This document shows, piece after piece, positions 58,537 to 64,000 of a DNA stretch of 64,000 bases. A program made the position numbers and the translations under genes. The notes beneath the pieces are model-generated. The model had not been told where the DNA came from and did no database searches. It saw nothing but the letters and a program-made list of their open reading frames with translations. Numbering within the stretch: position 1 is the first letter of the stretch; each line of letters begins with the position of its first letter. This stretch comes from Actinoplanes sp. TBRC 11911 (GTDB lineage Bacteria; Actinomycetota; Actinomycetes; Mycobacteriales; Micromonosporaceae): assembly GCF_012933445.1 (NCBI RefSeq), contig NZ_JABBNC010000023.1, positions 1-64,000 of the forward strand, given 5' to 3'.

Positions 58537-58600
58537 CGAAAACGTCGGGGAAAGCAGCCGAATAAAGGGCGCAAAAGCGAGGAAAATTACTCTACTTTGG

Positions 58601-58999
58601 AACTGTTCAGCTGGTTCTCGCGCCGCTCACCCTCCGATGCGGTGGCCTTGCGTGGCTGACCTGAGGGCCGTCGCTGTGGGGAACGGGGACGTCCCGGCCG
58701 TGACGGTTCCCCACACCCGCTGTGGGTCGCCATGGTGTGGGGAACCGCAGCCTCCCCGGCGTCGTGACTGCCCACACGTGGGCGGGGGTGGCCGCGGTGT
58801 GGGGAGCCAGGGCCTTCCCGGCGTCGCGATTCCCCACGCGTGGGTGGGGGTGGCCGTGGTGTGGGGAGCCGCAGCCTCCCCGGCGTCGCGACTGCCCACA
58901 CCCGGGTGGGGGCGCACATTGTGGGGAGCTGGGACCTGGCCGGGCCTGGCGGCGTCGCCTCGCACGGGGACTCCCGGCGACGGAACCAGCTGAACAGTT
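58601..58999 (+). mobile_element. MITE-like non-autonomous element, copy 2 (399 bp)
   Basis: It has the same 17-bp terminal inverted repeats as copy 1 (AACTGTTCAGCTGGTTC at 58601-58617). The internal 62-bp array has about three units, with anchors at 58768, 58830 and 58892. Flanks CTCTACTTTGG (58590-58600) and ACCTACTTTGG (59000-59010) match at 9 of 11 positions, a decayed target duplication. The homologous repeat at 13.9 kb reads CTACTGTGGACG uninterrupted at this site. The length difference from copy 1 is explained by three fewer array units. Confidence 0.87.
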
Positions 59000-59448
59000 A
59001 CCTACTTTGGACGTACATCTCGCATTGCGGACCCGCTGCCACGATGTGGGCGCCAGTCCCGTAGAACGGACACAGATCCCACATTATGGCCTCGTAGGGC
59101 GGCGGGGCGCGGGCTGACGCGGCCCGGTCAGCGACACGCGGCAATGCCCTTCCCGAGCCACCGCGCTGCAATCGCTGCCGCCGCGCTACGAAACGACCTG
59201 GGACGCGGTCCGCGGAGCCGACCCGCCCAGATGACATGAGTAGCAAGGTCGACACGACCAATTAGCGTCGCCAGAAGCCGATCAGCGAAGAGACATCTAG
59301 CGCGAAGGATCTCTAGCGGCGGCATCATCGCGGCGCATCTATCTAGTCAAGGCGCTGGTGGCGGCCTAGCTAAGCGGTGGTGGCGGCCCGGCCGCCGGGC
59401 TTCCGGCTCCGCTTCGGGCCCTCAGTACGTTTCTGTCGTACCCCACGG

Positions 59449-59976
59449 CTATTTTCGTACGCGCTGGACCTCTCCCGCGATCTGCCGGGCGACCTCGGCG
59501 GGCGTGCGGTGTGTGGTGTCGACGACCTCGGCCTCGCTGTGCAGCCACGTGCGGGCCGCCTCGGCGTACGCGGCGAGGTATTTGAGGCGAAACGGGGAAG
59601 GGACGGGGCTGGCGCCCGCGATGCGGCTGCGGAGGGTCGCCTGGTCGGCGTGGAGGACGAAGTGCCGCACCGGGATCGCGTGCTGGGCCAGGCCGGTGCT
59701 GATCTCGCGCCAATACGGCTCGACCAGGACGGTCATGGGTATCACCAGGGTGCCGCCGGTGTAGTCGAGTACCCGGCGGGCCGTCTCCACCACGAGCGGC
59801 CGCCACGGGGGCCAGTGCTGGAAGTTGTCGGTTTCGGGGAGCCCGGGCTTGATGTCCATGAGGGTCTCGCCGACCTTCTCGGCGTCGAACACCCGGGAAT
59901 CCGGGATCAGCTGCTGCACGAGCGCGCTGGTCGTCGTCTTGCCGGCCCCGTGCGTGCCGTTGATCCACACGATCAT
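59449..59976 (-). CDS. TmrB-like P-loop kinase
   Basis: 175 residues. The Walker A motif GTHGAGKTTTSA (about 7-18) is at the N-terminus. FDAEKVGETLMDIKPGLPETDNFQHWPPWRPLVVETA, recognisable in parts, matches the TmrB-like family of small ATP-binding proteins related to the tunicamycin resistance protein. HADQATLRSRI and a C-terminal DTTHRTPAEVARQIA resemble nucleoside-kinase lids. It is a single gene. Resistance to a nucleoside antibiotic is a possibility only. Confidence 0.82.
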   Translation of the reverse strand: MIVWINGTHGAGKTTTSALVQQLIPDSRVFDAEKVGETLMDIKPGLPETDNFQHWPPWRPLVVETARRVLDYTGGTLVIPMTVLVEPYWREISTGLAQHAIPVRHFVLHADQATLRSRIAGASPVPSPFRLKYLAAYAEAARTWLHSEAEVVDTTHRTPAEVARQIAGEVQRVRK

Positions 59977-59989
59977 GCGGCCGATGCTA

Positions 59990-60020
59990 AATGCCGGCCG
60001 CCAACGAGGCGGCCGGCATT
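59990..60020 (-). terminator. Hairpin terminator after the DUF4097 gene
   Basis: AATGCCGGCCGCC (59990-60002) and GGCGGCCGGCATT (60008-60020) form a perfect 13-bp stem with a 5-base loop. It begins about 15 bases past the stop of the leftward DUF4097 gene and lies upstream of the TmrB-like gene. Confidence 0.82.
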
Positions 60021-60034
60021 AGAGCGGTGGTGTT

Positions 60035-60685
60035 TTACAGGCTGCGGGCGGTGATGTCGCCGTGGGTGGTGGTGGCGTGGATGTCGAGTTCGGTGGTGCC
60101 GTCGTTCTTGAGCGAGTTGCTGACCCGGCCGTAGCCGGTGCCGGCGTCCAGGGCGGCCGAGACGCCGGTGGCGGCGCCGATCGTGATGTTGCCGTACTGG
60201 GTGCTGAGAAGCACCTTGCCGTGGGTGGCTTCGCCGACGCGGATGTCGCCGCGGGCGGTGCTGATCTGTGCCGGTCCGGTGAGCCGGCCGATCTCGACGT
60301 CGCCGTCGACAGCGGTCAGTTGCACGCCCGCGGCCTCCTCGATCGTGATGGCGCGGTAGGCGCCGTCGAAGCCGACCTCACCCAGCCGCCCGGTCGTGCG
60401 CAGCTCGGCCGCGCCGGTCTTGGCCTGCACCCGGGATCCGGCGGGCAGGTGCACGAGCACGTGCAGGGATCCCGTCGGCCCGAACAGCGTGCCCGGCGTG
60501 TGGATGCGCAGCACCCCGTCGGCGAACTCGACGCTGGCTTGGGAGGCCATCTTCACGTCACGGTTCTTCGATGCGTCGGCGGGCCGGACCTCGACGCTGG
60601 TGGAGGAGGCGGCAACGAGTTCGACGCGGCCGGCGGGGATCTCGAGGATGGCGGTGATCGGGGCGGTGGTGGCGAAGTTCTGCAT
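60035..60685 (-). CDS. DUF4097-family beta-strand repeat protein
   Basis: 216 residues, almost entirely beta-strands in about ten repeats of the DUF4097 adhesin-like solenoid (ILEIPAGRVELVAASSTSVEVRP; GDVEIGRLTGPAQISTARGDIRVGEATHGKVLLSTQYGNITIGAA, in parts). There is no signal peptide, so it is cytoplasmic. GGAGGACAGCACC directly precedes the ATG at 60683-60685. Relatives are often encoded near PspC or toastrack proteins in membrane-stress loci; no such partner is adjacent here. Confidence 0.85.
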   Translation of the reverse strand: MQNFATTAPITAILEIPAGRVELVAASSTSVEVRPADASKNRDVKMASQASVEFADGVLRIHTPGTLFGPTGSLHVLVHLPAGSRVQAKTGAAELRTTGRLGEVGFDGAYRAITIEEAAGVQLTAVDGDVEIGRLTGPAQISTARGDIRVGEATHGKVLLSTQYGNITIGAATGVSAALDAGTGYGRVSNSLKNDGTTELDIHATTTHGDITARSL

Positions 60686-60788
60686 GGTGCTGTCCTCCGG
60701 GGCTGGGGCCGGCGTCGTGTTGCCGTCCGTCGTGAGAACCACCATCGCGGCCCGGGCTGCCACCGCCCTGACACGCACCTGACACGGG

Positions 60789-61652
60789 TCAGAAGCGGCT
60801 GGCGTGGTGGCCGAATGTCGGCAGCACCCGGTACGTCATCCGCCGGCCGACCACCAACTGCGCTTCCTGCCGCCGGCGCCGTTCGGCCAGCACCGCGATC
60901 AGCAGCAGCCACGGGGAGATCGCGGACGGCGGCGGTGGAACGATCCGGCTGGTCACCTCGCCGGCCAGTTCCCGCAGCAGGTGGGCGCGGTAGGGCTCAC
61001 GCAACTCGCGCACCCGCGTCACGAACTGCCGGATCTCCAGGGCCAGCGTGTCGTCCACGGCGGTCAAATCCAGCGTCGCGGCCCACGCGGCCAGGAGGGG
61101 CGGCATCGCGGGGGCGGCCCGCCACGGAGCCGCGTCGCGTTCGTGCACCACGAGCGTGCCGGCGGCCAGGTCGCCCAGGCGGCGGCCCTGCCGGGAGGCC
61201 AGCATGGTGATGATGCCGGCCGGCCAGCAGACGAAGACCAGCAGCATGCCGGGGAACTCGACGGCGAGGCCGACCAGGGCGCGGGTGAGCGCGTGCCGGG
61301 CGCGCAGCGGGCCGCCGTCCTCGCGGATCACCCGCAGGCCCATCGCCCGCTTGCCGGGGCTGCGGCCGTCCAGGAAGGTCTCGCACAGCACCGGGTAACC
61401 CACGAAGACCAGCACGAGGCCGACGGTGAGCGCGGCCTGGGCGAGCGCCACGTCGGTGTGCTCGGCCACCGACCGGACCAGCGCGACCGCCAAGAATCCC
61501 GGCACGATCATCACCAGGCAGTCGAGGAAAAGCGCCAGGCTGCGCGACGGCAGGCGGGCCGGGCGCAGCTCGATCTCGACGGCCTCGGCGCTGACCAGCC
61601 CGCTGACGGCAGGGGCGTCGCCGGGCGCGACCGGGGCGGGCAACAGGTTCAC
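60789..61652 (-). CDS. RDD-family membrane protein
   Basis: About 287 residues. The RDD domain has its signature in PARLPSRSLALFLDCLVMIVPGFLAVALVRS and, after a second membrane segment, GRSPGKRAMGLRVIREDGGPLRARHALTRALVG. The C-terminal 90 residues are cytoplasmic and helical, ending with a basic stretch. GTG at 61650-61652 is preferred; an in-frame TTG at 61703 is an alternative. It is divergent from the SpoIIM-like gene, the usual arrangement of RDD, stage II sporulation M-like and DUF58 genes in actinobacteria. The cellular role of the set is unknown. Confidence 0.85.
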   Translation of the reverse strand: MNLLPAPVAPGDAPAVSGLVSAEAVEIELRPARLPSRSLALFLDCLVMIVPGFLAVALVRSVAEHTDVALAQAALTVGLVLVFVGYPVLCETFLDGRSPGKRAMGLRVIREDGGPLRARHALTRALVGLAVEFPGMLLVFVCWPAGIITMLASRQGRRLGDLAAGTLVVHERDAAPWRAAPAMPPLLAAWAATLDLTAVDDTLALEIRQFVTRVRELREPYRAHLLRELAGEVTSRIVPPPPSAISPWLLLIAVLAERRRRQEAQLVVGRRMTYRVLPTFGHHASRF

Positions 61653-61747
61653 CCGGACAGTGAACACGAGCCACGTCGGCGGGGCGACCCCGCCCGCCGG
61701 CAACCGATACCCTCTCGAAAAGCGGCGGAACGATGGAAAGGCGAACA

Positions 61748-62728
61748 GTGGATCTCGACGCGTTCGTGGCCGAGCACGGCGGCGAATGGCGCCGGCTGCG
61801 CATGCTGGTCGCTCGTCCGAGTCTCGACGCGGACGAGGCCGACGAGCTGGTCATGCTGTATCAGCGCACGACCACGCACCTGTCGATCGTGCGCAGCCGC
61901 ATCCCCGACTCCACCATCCTGATCGAACTGTCCAATCTGGTCATCGCCACCCGCGCCAAACTGGTCCGCGGGCCGCGATTCGGGTGGCGGCCGCTGGCCC
62001 GGTACTTCACTCACACGCTGCCGGCCGAGCTGTACCGGGCGCGGCGCTGGTGGGTCATCACGGCGCTGGCCAGCGTGGCGATCACGGTGGCGATGGCGTG
62101 GTATCTCACGGCGCATCCGCTGGCCGTCCTCGACAGCGTCGAGGCGCAATCCGTGGCCGACCACGAGTTCGTCGACTACTACAGCCAATACCACGCGTCG
62201 CATTTCGGGCTGCAGGTCTGGACGAACAACGCCGTGGTGACCGCGAAGTGCCTCGCCGCGGGCGTCCTGATCCTGCCGGTGTTCTACATCCTGTTCCAGA
62301 ACATGTTCAACCTGGCGCTGGTCGGTGCCGTGATGGCGGGCGAGGGCCGCACCGGCACCCTGCTGACCTACCTCACGCCGCACGGCCTGCTGGAACTGAC
62401 CTGCGTTTTCATCGGCGCCGGGGTGGGCCTGCGGATCGGCTGGGCGTGGATCGCACCGGGTCTGAGCCGCACACGCGTGCAAGCCATGGTCGACGAGGGC
62501 CGGGCCGGCGTCCGCATCGCGGTGGGTCTCGCGTGCACGCTCGCCGTCGCCGGCATCCTCGAGTCGTACGTGACGCCGTCGTCTCTTCCGCCGCTGCTCC
62601 GGGTCGGCATCGGTGCACTGGTCTGGCTTTTGTTCCTCGCGTACGCCGTGGGTCGTGGCCGCGTGGTCAGCGCCGTGCGCCAGCCGGAAGACGCGGAGCC
62701 GGCCGCCTACCTGGTGCCGACGGCCTAG
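61748..62728 (+). CDS. Stage II sporulation protein M-like membrane protein
   Basis: 326 residues from GTG at 61748, with GGAAAGG just upstream; ATG at 61733 would add five residues. The N-terminal soluble part (VDLDAFVAEHGGEWRRL; DADEADELVMLYQRTTTHLS) is followed by five membrane segments, including the SpoIIM-type WTNNAVVTAKCLAAGVLILPVFYILFQNMFNLALVGAVM and TYLTPHGLLELTCVFIGAGVGLRIGWA stretches, given by their ends. Actinobacterial homologues lie between RDD and DUF58 genes, as here. The stop overlaps that of the convergent DUF58 gene by four bases. Confidence 0.88.
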   Translation: MDLDAFVAEHGGEWRRLRMLVARPSLDADEADELVMLYQRTTTHLSIVRSRIPDSTILIELSNLVIATRAKLVRGPRFGWRPLARYFTHTLPAELYRARRWWVITALASVAITVAMAWYLTAHPLAVLDSVEAQSVADHEFVDYYSQYHASHFGLQVWTNNAVVTAKCLAAGVLILPVFYILFQNMFNLALVGAVMAGEGRTGTLLTYLTPHGLLELTCVFIGAGVGLRIGWAWIAPGLSRTRVQAMVDEGRAGVRIAVGLACTLAVAGILESYVTPSSLPPLLRVGIGALVWLLFLAYAVGRGRVVSAVRQPEDAEPAAYLVPTA

Positions 62729-64000
62729 AGACGGCCCGTCGCCTTCAACAGCAGGTAGAGGTCGGCGACCCGGGAGGCCAGCTCGCTCGGCCCGGCGTCC
62801 ACCACGGTCGCGCCGAAACGGCCCAGCACGTCGGCGATCCGGTCCCGTTCGGCCAGCGACCGCTGCGCCGCCGCGGCCGTGTGCACGTCGGCCGCGCCGA
62901 ACTTCCCGGGCAACGAGGCGAGCCGGGTGACCTCGGGGTCGCGCATCCCGGCCACGATCACGTGATGCCGGGCGGTGATCTGGGGCAGCAACGGCAGCAA
63001 CCCGGCGATCATCGGGGCCATGTCGAGCGCGGTGAAGATGACGACGAGCGACGGTTTCCGGCCGCGCCGCAGCAGTTCGGTGGCGAGCAGCGAGTAGTCG
63101 GTCTCGGCCAGCGCCGGTTCGAGCGAGGCCATGCCGTCGATGATGCGGGCCAGTTTCTGGTTCTCGCCGCCGTGCTCGACCCGGGCGCGCACCTCGGCGT
63201 CGAGGGCGAGCAGGTCGACCCGGTCCTCGGCGCGGGTGGCGAGCACGGACAGCAGCAGCGCCGCGTCGATGGCCGAGTCGAGCCGGGGCACGCCGGCGAC
63301 GCGTACCGCCGAGGTGCGGCCGGTGTCCAGAACACAGTAGACACGACGGTCGCGTTCCGGGCGCCAGGTGCGCACCACCACGTGACCGGCGCGGGCGGTG
63401 GAGCGCCAGTCGATCGAGCGGACGTCGTCGCCGAGCACGTACGAGCGCAGCGCGTCGAACTCGGTGCCCTGGCCGCGGCCGCGCGTCACCTGCGAGCCGT
63501 CGATCACCCGCATCCGGGCGAGCTTCTCCGGCAGGATGCGACGCGACGGGAAGTGCGGCAGGACGCGCAGGTTCCAGGCCGGGGTGCGCTCGGTGTTCCA
63601 CCGGTTCGAGCGCTGACGATAGGCCAAACCCAGGGGCCCGTACGAGCGTACGGTCACCCTTGCCGCGGGACGGTTGCCGTGGCGTACGGGAAGCAGTGTG
63701 GTCTCGAGGTTTTGGCCCTCACCCGCGGCGAGCGTGAGCCGGTGCCGCAACGGCCCGGCGCCCGCCGACGGCACCCAACTGTCCCGCACGTCCAGCCGCA
63801 GATCGCGGGTGCCCTCGTTGACCACGGTAAGGGTGACGGTGGCCTGGCCGCCGAGCCAGACCGTACGATCGCCGTCGCGCCGCAGAGCGACCGAGGTCAG
63901 CGGGCCGGCCAGCGCGGCGTCGGCGGCCGCGATGCCGCCCGCGACCAGCACCACCGCGAGGACCGCGAGCCACGGCCAGGGCAGCAGCAGCGGCAGCGGG
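62725..64000 (-). CDS. DUF58-domain protein (runs off the window)
   Basis: At least 424 residues; the 5' end is beyond the right edge. The visible N-terminal portion is a hydrophobic membrane segment (LPWPWLAVLAVVLVAGGIAAADAAL), then a beta-rich domain. The DUF58 signature GDDVRSIDWRSTARAGHVVVRTWRPE is followed by a von Willebrand-A-like fold (VYCVLDTGRT; IDAALLLSVLATRAEDRVDLLALD). DUF58 proteins are normally encoded after a MoxR ATPase, which would be expected to the right of the window. A frame position at 63954 (GTG) is not a likely start because coding continues upstream. Confidence 0.88.
   Translation of the reverse strand, partial: PLPLLLPWPWLAVLAVVLVAGGIAAADAALAGPLTSVALRRDGDRTVWLGGQATVTLTVVNEGTRDLRLDVRDSWVPSAGAGPLRHRLTLAAGEGQNLETTLLPVRHGNRPAARVTVRSYGPLGLAYRQRSNRWNTERTPAWNLRVLPHFPSRRILPEKLARMRVIDGSQVTRGRGQGTEFDALRSYVLGDDVRSIDWRSTARAGHVVVRTWRPERDRRVYCVLDTGRTSAVRVAGVPRLDSAIDAALLLSVLATRAEDRVDLLALDAEVRARVEHGGENQKLARIIDGMASLEPALAETDYSLLATELLRRGRKPSLVVIFTALDMAPMIAGLLPLLPQITARHHVIVAGMRDPEVTRLASLPGKFGAADVHTAAAAQRSLAERDRIADVLGRFGATVVDAGPSELASRVADLYLLLKATGRL

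Larger units (their letters stand above)
58445..59090 (+). repeat. Dispersed repeat of about 240 bp, copy B, split by a MITE-like element
   Basis: With the element (58601-58999) removed this aligns with the reverse complement of 13262-14098. It carries the 51-bp palindrome (58486-58536), the purine-rich GAGGAAA region, GCGGACCCGC and AACGGACACAG blocks, and CCACAT-containing palindromes at both ends. No gene was found in the 58002-59448 gap. Confidence 0.85.

Noticed and set aside
58110..58565. ORF with nine-residue repeat (RDLQRHPAM) as a repeat protein
   Set aside because: It is the translation of a 27-bp minisatellite with no start context, and it runs into the dispersed repeat.
59128..59328. 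Small minus-strand ORF (66 codons)
   Set aside because: It has no ribosome site or family similarity and sits in a repeat-adjacent gap.

Overview
The window is high-GC DNA of a soil actinobacterium. The SAH-riboswitch-controlled ahcY, the ECF42 sigma factor with its DGPF partner, the AfsR-like regulator, the GH87 glucanase and the tRNA layout fit a Micromonosporaceae (Actinoplanes-like) chromosome. The taxon is an inference; no rRNA is present.

Layout. 1-17.75 kb is chromosomal housekeeping and accessory metabolism: the 5' end of ahcY with a riboswitch, a HAMP membrane protein, a LacI-type regulator interrupted by a 15-bp repeat array, DGPF protein/ECF42, an EAL-HDOD protein, a PHP phosphoesterase, a lipoprotein, a GH87 alpha-1,3-glucanase, an epimerase, an MFS pump, an oxidoreductase and a class I aldolase. 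17.9-35.06 kb is an integrated element. It is bounded by a 38-bp direct repeat made of the 5' half of tRNA-Arg(CCT), and the tRNA promoter is duplicated as well. Its integrase has lost its middle and is frameshifted, and other genes are fragments. It still carries a type VII-type polymorphic toxin/immunity operon, an AbiE toxin-antitoxin pair, and a visibly AT-richer cargo block (28.2-34.5 kb) with a Ser/Thr kinase, a DNA methyltransferase, an SMC/Rad50-like ATPase and two unknown proteins.

35.3-51.5 kb continues as a defence-like island: a TOTE-type primase-helicase, a DUF234-type ATPase with a start-codon-overlapping palindrome, and a divergent six-gene locus. One arm of that locus is TerB-N/C protein, BREX-type ATPase and Lhr-like helicase; the other is an unknown protein, a degenerate ATPase-like protein and a BREX-type ATPase. 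51.7-58 kb has an AfsR/SARP-type regulator divergent from a hydrolase and a GT1 glycosyltransferase with an altered donor site. 59.4-64 kb holds a TmrB-like kinase, a DUF4097 protein, and an RDD / SpoIIM-like / DUF58 cluster.

The clearest new structure is in the non-coding DNA. Two copies of a MITE-like element (586 and 399 bp) have 17-bp perfect terminal inverted repeats, an internal 62-bp tandem array and about 11-bp target duplications. They sit at two different positions inside two copies of the same roughly 240-bp dispersed repeat, so each copy gives the empty site of the other. The best candidates for an undescribed gene system are the 28.2-34.5 kb kinase/methyltransferase/SMC block and the 42.5-51.3 kb bidirectional locus.
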